Shown: one piece after another, positions 48,613-62,830 of the stretch | Position numbering within the stretch: the stretch's first letter is position 1 | Layout of the letters: every line of letters begins with the position of its first letter | Assembly (NCBI RefSeq): GCF_040939455.1 | Contig: NC_134112.1 | Coordinates: forward strand, 19,184,501 to 19,248,500 | DNA from: Microcebus murinus | Taxonomy: Eukaryota; Chordata; Mammalia; Primates; Cheirogaleidae | Direction: 5' to 3' | DNA length: 64,000 bases | Notes under the pieces: model-generated | What the model was told of the DNA's origin: nothing | Databases searched by the model: none | The model's input: only the letters and a program-made list of their open reading frames with translations | Position numbers and translations under genes: made by a program

Positions 48613-51600
48613 TGATGAATAGCATCCAACATATTAATAATAATACTCAATGTTAATGGTCTGAATGCCCCAGTTAGAAGACACAGACTGGATGAATGGA
48701 TGAAAAAATACAACCCAACTATCTGCTGTCTCTATGAAACACATCTAAACCACAAGGACACACACAGACTCAAGGTAAAGGGATGGGAAAAAATATTCCA
48801 TGCAAATGAAAAGCAAAGTGAGCAGGTATACGCATTCTCATATCAGATAAAATAGCCCTTAAATCAACAACGGTAAAACAAAAAGACAAAAATGGTCATA
48901 TATAATGGTAAAGAGAACAATTACACAAGAGGTCATAACAATACTAAATATAGATGCACCTAACACAGGAGCTCCCATTTTCATAAAGTGAGTTCTTCTA
49001 GATCTAAGCAAAGAAATAAGCAATAACATCTTAATTGCTGGGAACTTCAACACTCCACTGGCAGAACTGGACAGATCATTGAAGCAGAAAATGAATAAAA
49101 AAATACTGGACTTAAATAGAACTCTCAAACGAATGGACCTAACAGACATTTACAGAACATTCTACCCCAAAACTACTGAATATTCTTCTCATCAGCACAT
49201 GGGACATTGTCCAAGACTGATTATATTTTAGGCCAAAAAACAAGTGTCAGCAAATTCAAAAACATCAGAATCATATCATATATCTTCTCAGATCACAGTG
49301 GAATAAAACTAGACATCAGTTCTAAGAGAAACACTCAAATATATACAAAGTGATGGTACTGAAACAACCTGCTGCTGAATAATCCTTGGAGCAATGAGGA
49401 AATTAAAATGAAAATCAAAAGATTCCTTGAACTAAATGGCAAAGGGGACACAAACTTTCAAAAATCTATGGGATACAGCTAAAACAGTCCTACGAGGACT
49501 GTCCTTAAATACCTGCATCAAAAAGACAGAAAGATCACAAATTAACAACCCAATGTCACATCTCAAGGAACTAGAAAAAGAACAAATCAAATCCAAAGCC
49601 AGCAGAAGAAAAGAAATAACAAAGCTCAGAGTAGAACTAAATGAAATGGAAACAAACAACAACAAAACATAAAGGATTAATGAAACAGAAACTTGGTTTT
49701 TGAAAAGATAAACAAAATCAATAGACCACTGGCCAGATTACCCAGAAATAGAAGCTAAAGGACTCATATAAGCTCAATGAGAAATGAAAAAAGAGACATT
49801 ACAACTAATACCATAAAAATACAAAATATCATCCATGAATACTACAAAAACCTCTACACAAACAAACTAGAAAACCTAGAGGAAATGGATAAATTCCAGG
49901 AAACACACAACCTCCCATCCTGAATCAAGAAGAAATAGAAATCCTGAATAGACCAATAAATAGCAGCAAGATTAAAGTAGTAATAACAAATCTGCCAACA
50001 AAGAAAAGCCCCAGACCAGGCAAATTCACAGCTGATTTCTACCAGATCTACAAAGAAGAACTGGTACTTACCCTACAAAAACTATTCCTTAACATTGGGA
50101 AGGAGGGAATCCTCTCTAACTCATTCTACAAAGCCAGTATCACATTGATACCAAAGCCAGGAGAGGACACAACAACAACAGCAACAACAACAAAAACTAC
50201 AGACCAATATCCCTTATGAACATAGATACAGAAATCTTCAACAAAAACACTAGCAAACTGAATTCAATAGAACATCAAAAAGATAATCCACCATGATCTA
50301 GTGGGTTTCATTCCAAGTATGCAAGGATGGTTCCACATACACAAATCAATATGCATAATTCACTACATAAATAGAAACAAAAACAAAGACATATGATCTC
50401 AATAGATGCAGAAAAAGCATTCAATGAATTCCAGCAACTTTTCATGATAAAAACCCTCAATAAACTAAGCATAGAAAGAACATACTTCAAAAAAGCCATA
50501 TATTTGTGAAAAACCCACAGCCAATATCATATTGAATGGGGAAAAGTTGAAAGCATCCCCCCCAAGAACTGGAACAAGACAAGTGTGCCCACTGTCACCA
50601 CTGCTAATCAATATAGTATTGAAAGTCCTAGCTAGAGCAATTAGGCAAGAGAAAGAAATAAGTGGCATTCAAATTGGGAAACAGGAGGTAAAACTATGCC
50701 TTTTTGTTGACAATATGATCTTATACCTAGAAAACCCTACAGGCTCTACAAAAGACTCATAGAACTGATAAATAAATTCAGCAAAGTCTTAGGTTACAAA
50801 GTCAATGTACACAAATCAGTAATATTTCTATATACTGACAACAGTCAAGATGAGAGTCAAATCAAGGACTCAATATCATTCACAATAGCTACAAAGAAAA
50901 TAAAATACCTAGGAATATACTTAACCAAGGAAGTGAAAGGTCTCTACAAGGAGAACTACAAAACACTGATGAAAAAAATCAGAGATGACACAAACAAATG
51001 AAAAAACATCCCTTGCTCATGGATTGGCAGAGCATCATTATTAAAATATTTATACTACCCAAAGTGATTCATAGATTAAATGCAATCCCCATCAAAATAC
51101 CAATGTCATATTTTACAGGTCTAGAAAAAATAATCCTAAGCTTCATTTTGAACCAAAAAAGAGCCCAAATATCCAAAGCAATCTTAAGCAAAAAGAACAA
51201 ATCTGGAGGTATCAAATTACCTGACTTCAAATTATACTAAAAGGCTGTAGTAACCAAAACAGTATGTTACTGGTATAAGTATAGACATACACCAATGAAA
51301 CAGAATAGAGAACCCAGAAATAAAACCATCTACCTACAACCAACTGATTTTTGACAAAGCAGACAACAACATACACTGGGGAAAGAAGGCCCTATTTAAT
51401 AAATGCTACTAAGAAAATTGGGTAGCCACATGCTGAAGAATTAAACAGGACCTGTATCTCTCATCATACATCAAAATTAATTCAACATGGATAACAGATT
51501 TACATATAAGGCATGAAACCATAAAAATTCTAGAAGAAAACATAGGGAAAACTCTTCTAGACATTGGCCTAGGCTAAGAATTTATGACTAAGACACCAAA

Positions 51601-52163
51601 GGGAAGTATAGCAACAACAAGTATAAATAAATGAGAGTTGATTAAATTCAAAGCTTCTGACCAGCAAAGAAAATAATTAACAGAGTAAAAAGACAACCCA
51701 CAGAATGGGAGAAAATATTAACAAACTATACATCTGACATAGGGCTGATAGCCAGAATCTACAAAGAACTCAAATAAATCAGCAAGAAACAAACAAGGAA
51801 CCCTACTGAAAAGCAGGCAAAAGACATTAACAAAAGGTATTGAAAGAAGACAGATAATTGGCCAACAAACATATGACAAAATGCTCAATATCATCAGTCA
51901 CCAGGGAAGAGCAAACTAAAGCTATAATGAGATACCACCTTACCCCTATCAGAATGGCCATTATTAAAAAGTCAAAAAACAATAGATGCTGGCATAGATG
52001 CAGAGAGAAAGGAATGCTCATACACTGTTGGGGGGATTGCAAGTTAGTACAATCTCTATGGAAAACAGCATGGAGATTTCTCAAAGAAATAAATGTAGAC
52101 CTACCATTTGATCCAGCAATCCCACCACTGGGTATCTACCCAACGGAAAAGAAGTCATTTTGA
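48613..52163 (+). pseudogene. L1 ORF2 (endonuclease and reverse transcriptase) remnant
   Basis: The endonuclease start is recognisable (NVNGLNAPVRRHRLDEW, then ETHL). Open pieces remain at 49436-49672 (linker), 50532-50762 (RT), 50998-51240 and 51858-52163 (C-terminal cysteine region with CWHRCREKG). In the RT piece the catalytic FADD-type box reads FVDN, so the active-site aspartate pair is lost. Multiple stops and frameshifts separate the pieces. Confidence 0.9.
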
Positions 52164-52327
52164 AAGAGAAATACTTGCACTCAAATATGTTTATCACAAC
52201 ACAACTCACAATTGCAAGGATATGGAATCAACCTAAGTGCCCATCAATCTATGAGTGGAAAAAAGAAAATGTGATATATGTATATATACTGTGGAGTACT
52301 AATCAGTCCTAAAAAGGACTGAAATAA

Positions 52328-52660
<333 letters not shown>

Positions 52661-52966
52661 ACTGAAATAATGTCATTTGCAGCAACTTAGATGGAACTGG
52701 AGACCATTATCCTAAGTGAAGTACCCAAGGAATGGGAAACCAAATCCCATATGTTCTCACTAACAAGTGGTGGCTAAACGATGGGTACACATGCACACAA
52801 AGTGATATAAAGGATATGGAAAACCACAAAGGGGGAAATATGAGGGGGAGGGACAAAAACTTACCTATTGGTGACAGGCACACCAAAAGACCTGACTTAA
52901 GCATTATACAAGGTATCCATGTAACAAAAACACTTGTATCCTCTTAATATTTTGAAATAAAAAATA

Positions 52967-52981
52967 AATAAATGCTATCAG
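52967..52981 (+). repeat. Right target-site duplication of the full-length L1
   Basis: aataaatgctatcag, paired with 46081-46095. It partly overlaps the A-rich tail, so the left edge could shift by a few bases. Confidence 0.75.
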
Positions 52982-53439
52982 TAAGAAGATGGATAAACAC
53001 TCATTCCCAGGAACAGCTGTACTTCAAACCACTGGAAGAAGAATCTAGTGAGAAAAGGAGACAGGGAAACTGCCCAGACTTCCATCCCAGTGGCAGGAGA
53101 GGCATGAAGAAGAAGGAGGAACCTACAGATGAAAGCAGAATCGTGGTTGAATGATAATGCCCCTGACCGAGCAACACACCAGGCCATTTTGGGAAGAATG
53201 GCTAGTCACCACGATTCCACCTTGATAACTACAGAACATTTTAAACCACACTTATTATTGGAAGCTCATGAAATAATGCACACAAGCCCATAGCATACTA
53301 CCTGGCACATGGGAAGAATTTAATACATGTTAATTTTTAAAAACTTATTATTATTAAATCCAAGGTTTTGTATTTCATTGTATAAGTTGTTCCAAAACTG
53401 CATAGACAGCATTTGCTGCTATGCACTGAAAGCATTCTA

Positions 53440-53996
53440 GATGGTTTCAAAAAATTGTATGCTGACCAAAATAAATTCCAGATGGATTAAAGATTTAAAA
53501 TAAAATAAAATAAACTATAAAAGTACTTGAAGAAAATTTATGTAGATTTTTTTATATAATCTAGGAGCATGTCAACCCCATATAAGCATAAATGCAAAGG
53601 GAAAATCAATAAACCACAAAGAAAAAAATAGATATATTTGACTACCAAAAAAGTAGCACTCATATATGAGAATGACAAAAAGAAAAATCTGCAGCATAGT
53701 ATAAAAAGCTAACATCTTCAATATCCAAAGAACTCCCAAAAATCAATAAGAAAAAGATGAATACCATTAAAAACAAGAAATCAATTTTTACCTATCATTT
53801 TGGAAAGAAGTTCTTTTTCTTTGTTTTTGTGGTTCTTAGATTTTGATTGTTTTAATGAAATTACTCTATGTTAGTAAAAAGTAAAATTGGCAATTGGCTT
53901 GGCTTTTCTGGTGGCAATTTGGAAATATATATGTTAGATATATATATATGAAATATATGTTAGATATATATATTAGAAACATGTTATATATATTAG

Positions 53997-54044
<48 letters not shown>

Positions 54045-54600
54045 AAAGCCCTAAAATTTGCAAGCCATTTGACCTAAGGAACTCCACTTCTGAAAATTTA
54101 TCCTAAAGAAATGAGGATAAGCACAGTTATTTGGCTGCAATGTATGTTCACTGTAATGATACTTAAAATCAGGAGTAAAGCACCTTAAATGCTCAACAAT
54201 AGCAGAATGATAAAATGAACTATGTTAATATTAAAGGAGCTAATAGTTAAAAAAGCAGCTAAAACTTTGGCATATAATAAGCTCTATGCAGATATTTAAT
54301 AGATAAAAAGAAAATGAAATTCATATTACATAGGCATTTAAAATAATATATAGAAAAATATTTCCTAATGTATAAGGATGTGAGTATTGTTATATATATA
54401 TATATTGTTAGACTGAAAAAAGTTACAAAAGCATATACAGTATGATCCGATAGTTGTAAAATAAGTGTATGTTTGTTCTCTGGGTGAAGTAATTTTTACT
54501 TTCTTCATTGCCTATGCTTTTTAACTTTCCTGTAGCATTTCATAATATATGTAACACACTTTTGGAGCATACTGAATTTGAATTTTAACTTTCTAAAAGA
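53440..54600 (+). repeat. Ancient L1M fragment interrupted by a TA array
   Basis: Late ORF2-like text (accaaaataaattccagatgg, caatatccaaagaactccca) is followed by 3' UTR-like text (ggaactccacttctgaaaat, ttatcctaaagaaatgagg, gcatatacagtatgatccga). Confidence 0.7.
53997..54042. repeat. AT microsatellite within L1M
   Basis: About 22 AT units, preceded by related imperfect tatata/ttaga repeats from 53935. Confidence 0.93.
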
Positions 54601-54779
54601 CAGAATTTTATGAATCTTGTAAATTCTCCTTAGAGTCTAAATATAAAATTTATACAAAACTTTCTATAGATTCTATAAAACAATGGTCATATAACTTATT
54701 TAGTAACCATTTGGATAATACAAGATTGTTCTTTTAGGTTCATCTCAGAATGGACAGGAATTCCCACAGACCATAATTT

Positions 54780-55560
54780 TGTTTTAAATTGTTTTCTCTT
54801 CAGAGGGTTGAAAACGATCTTAGCCTGTGAGATTCACGAGGATTACCGAGGAATTATTTATCATCTTCCAATGCCAGCTGAGATCCAAACCAAAGTCTTG
54901 AATCTAGATTTACTCCACCTTGTTATCCCCAAATGAGACTTATTTTCCACAGACCACCCAACTGCCTCCAAATGACTGTAACATTCCAGTCTCAGCCAAT
55001 CAACAAAGTCTTGACAACCCAACTGGATCAGCAGCAACATCCATCTGATCGATTGAGCAGATGAACCATATTCATGAAAAGGTAACTGGGGAACAAATTC
55101 AATTTGAACAAAAAAGGTTGATGCAGGGCCCTGAATAGGTAAAGCCTTAGGTACACTCACCAGCACAAAATTTCTACTAATGATCTAGAACTGAAAAATT
55201 ATGCCACCAAATCTCTGAGTTCCCATTTGAAATTCCATGAAACAGCAGGAGATTCCATAAACGCTTTAGAAAAAATAATAAAAAGCTGTCTCTCCTCAAT
55301 AATTTTTCCAAAAGTTGTTAACAGGACCATGTCACTGAAAACTATTTTAAGCATCAATCTTTCTTATGGGAATCCCAGCATTTACTCTCCCTATCTTGCT
55401 TTCAAAGCAGGTTCAGCCATTAGACTTAAAAGAAAACTATTGAACCTGAAGGACTTTTTCTCTTGGAAACATTTTAAGAGCAAAAGCAATCTTTATATTT
55501 CCATACAGATTCCTGAGTCTGTAGAAGTCGCTCCTGTACCCTAACCCCAGAGGTCTACAA
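54780..55560. other. Unassigned segment with frames of about 100 codons on both strands
   Basis: A 101-codon frame lies on the minus strand (54861-55166) and a 105-codon frame on the plus strand (55227-55544). Neither shows a domain or motif that I recognise, and there are no clear splice sites. The segment could be a decayed transposon or processed pseudogene, or chance. Confidence 0.2.
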
Positions 55561-56930
55561 TAATCTCACCACCCTAATATTAATACTCATTGTTCCATAC
55601 TTAATTTTTCACACCTTTGCCTGATTATTCAATCTGGATGCAATTTCTCACTCCAATTATAAGTTTTTAAATTAAAAAGCAATCTTATCTGGATTAGAGA
55701 GAAAGGATAGTTTGAGGATTTGAGGCCAGCACCTTTAGCTCCCATAGGAAACCCTTCCCAGATGTAGCTCATCCCGGATCTCCATACAACAAAACTAAAC
55801 CTTTCCACCCTAAATCCGTTTGTTCAGATTCTTCCAAATATCACAGGAACACACAGTATATAAAGTCTGAAAGCACATACAACAGTGATGAGGAAAGTGA
55901 CAAACACACTACTTCTGTGATTCCAGACCAGCAGGCCAGCTGTTGTTCTCATCACTACATCCTTTCCTAAACCCTCTGGAGGCTTTGCAATCTGGCACTA
56001 ACCCTCAGTGCTGCACTAATCAAACAGAACAGGAAGCAAATGCTAACCTGTGGATCCACTTTCCTTCTCTCCCTCCTACCCCATATCCTCACCTCCAACA
56101 GACACAGACACTCAATGTGTGGGGGAAGCAGGGTAGGGAAGGAGCAGACTGCAGGGAAGCTGTTGGAACATGCTGGCTTGGGATCCATAATTTGAAGTAA
56201 TATGTCCTTTGTGCTTATAAAGCCAGGTGTCCTCTGCCCATGCGAAGACCAAAGATGATAAAAATGCAAACTACAACAGAGCCAATGGATACACAGCCAG
56301 CAAAGTCCATTGCACACAAGAGCCAGTGGAAACCTTGACACATGGTTCAGATTCGGGTCACTGCTTCAAAATCTCATCAGGAGCATGATTTCATTTGAAA
56401 GGTTTATGGGGCAGCTGAGGGTTTTCCTTGGATGGCATTTTCCCTCTCACTGTATAGCGACTGTCAGCAAGATTCTAGATAACATTAAAAACCAGAAGGA
56501 TAAAAAGCAGCTTCTTCTTAAGGGGGACAAAATTCTGCAAGGACAAAAAAGAAGCCAGCACAAGTGAAGAAGAACTAACCCATCAGTATTGGTTAAACCC
56601 GAGAAAGTCACATTTTCAAAGAAATCTTTTAAGTGCTGACACACTCAGGATCAGTTAGAATAAAGAAAATGAATTTCTAAAAGTAGGTTGGCAGGAGGCA
56701 TCTGGCATGGAGGAAGTTTGAATCTTGAAACGGACATCATAAGTAGTTCATCTAGAGCCTAACCAGTACCCTCATGCAGTGGGAGCTCAGCAACTGTTTA
56801 CTAAGCTAATAGTCTCTTTACTATTTTATTTATTACACCAATAAAGAAACCTAAAAAAGGATAACAAATTAATAGGATAACTGTTGGATGACCCAGAGAA
56901 CTAAATCAAAGTAGAATTCCACATTCTGAT

Positions 56931-57554
56931 TGTGATGGTTAATTTTATGTACCAACTTGACTGGGCCATGGGGTGCCCAGATATTGGGTTAAATATTATC
57001 CTGTTTATTTCTATGAGAGTGTTTTTGGGTAAGGTTAACATTTTTTTTTGATGATTAAAGTTAGGGATGCATTTTATTTATTTATTTGTTTGTTTGTTTC
57101 AGCATATTATGGGGGTACAAATGTTTAGGTTATGCATGCTAAAATTGGTAGACTGAGTAAAGCAGACTGCTCTCCCTAATGTGTGTGGGCTTCATACAGT
57201 TAGTTGAAGATAAAAAAGTTTGACCCTTCCCTGAGTGACAGTTCTACCTGCATGATTGCCTTCCAACTGAGACATGGAGACATGGGTGTTTTGCTGCCTT
57301 TGGACTTAAACTGAAACATCAACTCTCCTTGGGTCTTGGGAGCCTGCTGGCCTTTGAACTGGAACTATGCCATCAGCTCTCCTGGGCCTCCAACTTGCTA
57401 ACTCGCCCTGCAGATCCTGAAACTTGTCAGACTCCATAGTTGCATGAGCCAATTCCTTATAATAAATCTCATAGATACATATATTTACACACACATACAT
57501 ATATACATACAAATTCTATTGGTTCTATTTCTTTGGAGAATCTATCTTAAAATC
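56931..57554 (+). mobile_element. Solitary ERVL LTR (MLT2-like) with an insertion
   Basis: It starts tgtgatggttaattttatgt, continues acttgactgggccatggg and tagactgagtaaagcagact, and has a poly(A) signal region (ccttataataaatctcatag) and tattggttctatttctttgg near the end. It is the same family type as the copy at 41129-41611 but in the opposite orientation. Confidence 0.88.
57050..57142 (-). mobile_element. Short 5'-truncated L1 3' end inserted in the LTR
   Basis: Between two parts of the LTR lies the reversed L1 end: a T-rich tail (tttatttatttgtttgtttg), then catattatgggggtacaaat. Limits are approximate and no duplication was resolved. Confidence 0.65.
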
Positions 57555-57906
57555 ATACTCCAACCCCTCCTATAACTGCCCACTCTCTTGCAAGAAATAT
57601 TTTAGGCTTCGACTAAGACTAAAGCATCTGGTAGCCTATATTGAGGTGAAAATTAGAACTATACAGTACTCAAGGAAGTATCTAATGTTTAGGAACATTA
57701 CAAAATCCATGGGGCTTATTAGGGCTTTTCTTGTTGCAGCCCAGGTATTTGGCATCAGGTGAAAAGCAGCACTAAACAATGCATGTGCTTCCTATTTTCT
57801 GCGTAAATGCTTAAGAAAAAATACAGACATAAACAGTATAGTCAGAAAAATCTCCTCTTCTCCATTTTTATAATCAAGATTCCTGCTAAAGGTTACAGAG
57901 ACAGCC

Positions 57907-58301
57907 TGCTATAGTTTGGATGTTTGTGGCCTCCAAACCTCATGTTGAAATTTGATCCCCAATGCTGAAGGTGGGGCCAATGGGAGGTATTTGGGTCATG
58001 AGTGGATCCCTCATGGATAGTTTAATGCCCTGGGTTTGGGGGATGAGTTCTCATCCTATTAGTTCCCAAGATAACTGGTTGCTAAAAAGAGCCTGGCACC
58101 TTGCACCTGTCTCTCTTGTTTTTTCTGGCCAAGTGTCTGCACACACAGCTCCCCTTCACCTTCTGTCAAAAGTGGAAGCAGCCTGAGGCCCAATCTGGAA
58201 CTTTGCCAGACATCAGAATTGTAAGCCAAATAAACCTTCTTTCTTTATAAATTACCCAGTCTCAGGTATTCCTTTATAGCAATATAAAATGGACTAAGAC
58301 A
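57907..58301 (+). mobile_element. Solitary MaLR LTR (MST-like)
   Basis: It starts tgctatagtttggatgtttg, contains ggtggggccaatgggaggta, ttgggtcatgagtggatccc and ccaaataaaccttctttctt, and ends aaaatggactaagaca. The length of about 395 bp suits MST/THE1-type LTRs. A 74-codon frame inside is not a gene. Confidence 0.92.
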
Positions 58302-58884
58302 TACCCTAAAGGGAAATTTAAGAACATGTACTATCCACCCATGAGGAAGGAAGTAAGCTGCAAGCATGTGTGCTGTATGTCACTCGACATATCACGATGC
58401 TTTCTAGCACTTGGAAAAGCACTGCTCAGAAATACAGTGAAAGAACTGGGAATCTCCAGTGTGATCTCAGTGGGCTGGTTGGTGGCTCCAGGAATGAGCT
58501 AACTTCACATTCAAGGAACCATTCGTGACCATGTCCCCCACTGGTTCCACACACCTTCCCTGGCTTATCTGAGAACATGAGGCAGGGCTATTTCTATTAA
58601 GCCAGGTTCATTTCACAACACTGAAGAAACCAAAAGTGGTTAACTTCCATGTAATGTCCAGCCTGCAGAGGATCAGTATATTGAAAGCGGAATGATCTCC
58701 ATTTACCTGAAACCATCACTGTTCATAATTAGACTTATGGACTCAGTATGGGCTTCTCAATGGTATTTTTAAATCTCTACAAAGTCTTACGGATCTAGGT
58801 TGTAATTTAAACAGGTTTTGTTTGTTTTGTGTCATTTCCTATCTCTACCATTGGCTAATAAATATACATGAATAGTATTTTTTT

Positions 58885-59130
58885 AATTACAAACATTTAT
58901 TGAAAGTTCACTTTATTGCATACTTTGTGCTAAGTCCTTTAAATATATTACCTCATGTAACAATTAACAAATATGAGGTAGATACTAGTGTTATATGTAT
59001 TTTATAGATGAGGAGATTGAGGACTAGAATATTTATGCCATTTTTAAGGGCACACAATAATGGGGAAGCCAGGATTTGAGCCCAAATAGCTTGACAATAA
59101 GACCTCATTTTGGCCATTACACCAAACCTC
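58885..59130 (-). repeat. MIR SINE, antisense
   Basis: The order is ttgtgctaagtcctttaaat, attacctcatgtaacaatt, ttttatagatgaggagattg, gccaggatttgagcccaaat: a long, well-preserved MIR. Confidence 0.88.
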
Positions 59131-60049
59131 AACACACCATAAAACCAAAAGTAGACAGCCTCATTTGTTGAGCACCAAACCTCATATATCATGCAGCCTC
59201 TTACCAGATAAGGGGCTGACATGACACGAAATGAAAAGCAGTCCAGTTGGAAAAACAATCCTAAAACATAGAGGGTTGCCCTAGATTTGTTTTTTAAAGA
59301 CCAGAACACAGAAGAGAGGAGAAAAACACCTGGGCCTGAGTTGGTGTCGTATTTCTATTTTACTTCCGAAAAAAAAACTAAATCTAAATCAAAATTACAT
59401 AACACTCCAAATGACTTACTTAGCCAGTTGCCTTTGGTCCAATTTAGCCCCTGGAGAACGTCAGCAGAGCTATGCTCTGAGGTTTTGGCAGAAATTATAA
59501 AGTCTGAGAGAATTAGCATTCTAATGTCCAGAGGATACAGTGACAAATTAGTTTGCGAATATGTTCAGTTAATAAAGCTGATTTGAACTGGCATCTCCCA
59601 ACTGAGATTAAGGTACTGTGTGTTGAGTTGCCACACCCACGGTTTATGTATGCTACAGGCAAGGAATTCTATACAGAAAAGATTTATTTTAATTACAATT
59701 AACCTCTCCTGCATCAGATCAGCTTCTAGGAGTCTCCAATGCAAGGAATCTCATGGTAGGAGGTGTGAAATATAAATTTAATAGAGTCCCTAACTCTGTG
59801 ACATCTACACCCGTTAGTTGAGGAGAGGGTAAAGAAGCCAAAGAAAGAAGCTGAAGAAAGGACAAACAGCAACAGAGGGTCAAATTCCAAGTAAAGACCA
59901 CACAGGAGCCAAACAGTCTGGCTAACAACCAATCATGGTCAGTTCATGCAGGAGTTCAGAAGAAAAATGAGAAAGCATGTGTCTGTGTCAATGATGGACA
60001 GGAAAGACACAAAAGTCATGAAATTTGAACTGGATATGGTAAAACAGGT

Positions 60050-60350
60050 AAGATTTGGAGAGGTAGAAAGAAGACTCTAGACAAATGGCCTGAGGCACAG
60101 AAGGGCATGTTACACTCAAAGCCTGTCAGTCTGGCTGGACCAGAGGTTTGAAGAAGGAAGAGTTTATTTGAAAAGATAAGCAGGATAGAGACTGGAGAAA
60201 ACCCTGGATGCCAAGCTAAAGAGTTTGGAATTTGTCTTCCAAGTAAGAGGGGCCATTTAAGGTTTTTGATGAAAGGACCACAGAGCCTAGAACAGCACCT
60301 GTGAGTGGTGCTCACCAGGCAGAGAGATTTGGAGAAGACAGATTCTGGCA
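60050..60350 (-). repeat. L2-like antisense fragment
   Basis: The wording ggatgccaagctaaagagt and ttggaatttgtcttccaagt, then ggccatttaaggtttttgat, matches a common old repeat that I assign to antisense L2 with low certainty. Confidence 0.35.
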
Positions 60351-62574
60351 AAAGGTACAGGTTAGGAGTCTTTGGCCACAGCACAGACTCTAGGGGACAA
60401 GGGCCTTGGACTGAGTCAGGGAGTGAGACAGCAGGGGCAGAAGGAGAGCAACGCCGGCTGAGCCCTATTGTATGTGGGGCATGGTGCCTCTGAATTGCCC
60501 ACGAACTGTCTCAATGGGGTCTCACCACCACACAGAGTGTAGCTGCGTGGACAACAGAAGCTGGATGGACAACAGAAGCTCAGAGAAGCTACCCAATCAG
60601 ACAGCCAGTAAACGGGGGAGGGGGGATGTCATAGGTGCATATTAGATAAATCAATAGAGTTGGTAAATGGTTGAAAAGGATGTGAAGGGCAGGAAGGAGT
60701 CAATTATGACTAATTATGCTGATTAGGTTTCAAGCAGAAAAAGCTAAAGATCTTTCCCAATAAAAATATGAACCCGATGAGAGCACACAGGAAATACAGG
60801 GTTGCCTTCCTAGGGTAGCTCTTTGCCCTGAAAAAGTCTAGAGTGTGCTCCGGCAGAGCTACCCAAGGGATCACACTCTGTTTATTCCCACTCAGGCCTG
60901 AAACAAGCTCAGACAAGCTCCTGGCTTGGCCTAAGCCAAGTAGTGTCCCCAATTCACATAGAAAATACTTAACTTACTTCAAGGCAAAATGGGCACCTTG
61001 GAAAAAACACGGCTACCTTTCTTAACTGGAACTGTGAAATAAATATACACTCATGTATTAAATTGTTGTCTCATAGGCTATCAGTTGAAAAGGGACTAAT
61101 TTCATCCTCACTGAAGAATCCACCTATCAAAAATTATTTCATCTTCTATTGGAAAAATAACTAGACTCATGAGTCAAAGATCAAGAGCTGTTCTCATCAC
61201 TGGCAAGTCCAGACATTCCTGATTGGCCCTCTCTGGTGAACCTGGTTTCCAAGTATGAATATGATTGACTCTGACAGGTCCTCAGGTGCTTTTAGTTTTC
61301 TTCCAATGTCATCCAGAGGGAGGAAGAACGAAACCCAAATTGAACCTGTCTTCTCAGACCTTTCCTTATCAGGATGGGAAGGCATGTATTATTCCAGCGG
61401 CATGCTCCCAATCTGTTACCAGCCTCTGCCAATGTACAGGAATGCGGTTAGAATTCACACAACACGATGGCCCTGACAGCTCCCATTGTGCACGCCGCGC
61501 TTCAAACTGTAATTCATCAGTGAGATGAGATCCACAGAGGACAAGCAGTTAGGAGCAGCCTGGAACACTCATAAAAAGCCAAGAACGTGTAGGCATGTTG
61601 ACATGCTGCTTCCTTTACCTTCCTCCTCCCCACAAATACGAGTAGCCCCTACCCCACGCACAGTGTACACTCCCAGCCAAGTGTTTCCGCATAGCAGGCA
61701 ATTCCTAATTAAGATAAATCGAGAAGACAAATTGTTGAACAAAAGAAAGCAAAGAAAGCTACAGGTATGTAGTAAGGAACATCTCTGGGAATCCCACAGC
61801 CCTGAGAATGTGCAAGAGTCAACTCTCCCCATTCCCCTTTCTAAACTGAAATGTGTTTCTGAACACATTCCGCGCCCATCTGTCAGGTCGGGAGATCCGT
61901 GATGGTGACAACTCACGTCCTTTCTCCCACCCAGGCAATGGGCCAAGGGGAGAACGATTCATCACAGGAGGCCTGGGAGTTAACGTATTTAAGAGCAGAA
62001 TGTGTCTGAGCTCATTTGGGGGCCTCCCAAGAGGCAACCCTAGAGGCAGACTGGTTGGTTGGATGGATTGAATCACATCTCTCTTTCTTAGAGGTAGCTC
62101 TAGAAATATCCGAAGAAAAAGGGAAAGTGGTCCTGTACTCAGAAAATCTATAATCCAGGTGCCCTAAAGGAAAAAGAGAGGGTGTATAAAAATGCCAATA
62201 AAAAGAAATGGAAATTGTTCAACAAGTCCAAAGGTTTAAACACCCCACAATCGTTGTCATGCAGCCAAAGCTAGAATCCAGTTCAGTGCAACTCACAACT
62301 CGCTGTGTCTTTGTTGAGCATTCTGACTCCCTGTGGCATATGCTGGGGTGTGTTGGGAGCGGGAAGAACATAAACATGAATGACAAATGGCCTCTTCTCT
62401 CAAGAGCTTATCTCTCTCAAGGAAAGCTGTCATATAGAGGAATAATGGTAGCATATCTAAGGCCAAGTGGAATTAGTGCATAAAACAGAATAACCAATGC
62501 ATTAGAGAGAAAGGGTGGGGGGAGACTCATCAATTTTAGCTAGAGAAAAAGCTTCTAGAAAGAAACAGTCCTTA

Positions 62575-62830
62575 GACTGGGCTGGAACAGGGAGAAGCAA
62601 GGAAGAGCTATCCCAACAAATGACATAAAATGTGAAAGCACCAAGTGCATTCAGGGATTGCTAGCCTGGATGCAGTAGACAGTGGGTAAAAATGGGCAAA
62701 TCTCAAAACAGAAGTTATTGCCAGATGGCCTGCAGCCTTGAAGGCTGTGCTCAGGAGCCTGAACTTGATCTCATAAATGAGAGTCATTCAATACTTCTGA
62801 GCACAGGAAGGATGTTCTGGGCTTCACCAG
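62575..62830 (-). repeat. L2-like antisense fragment
   Basis: Similar in type to 60050-60350 (ggagcctgaacttgatctca, gtcattcaatacttctgagc). Diverged. Confidence 0.35.

Noticed and set aside
50532..50762. RT-like open frame as a stand-alone gene
   Set aside because: It is a piece of the broken L1 ORF2 with a lost catalytic box.
61525..61946. Overlapping 125-codon frames on both strands
   Set aside because: Mirror-image frames with no motif, no flanking splice sites and no similarity that I recognise.
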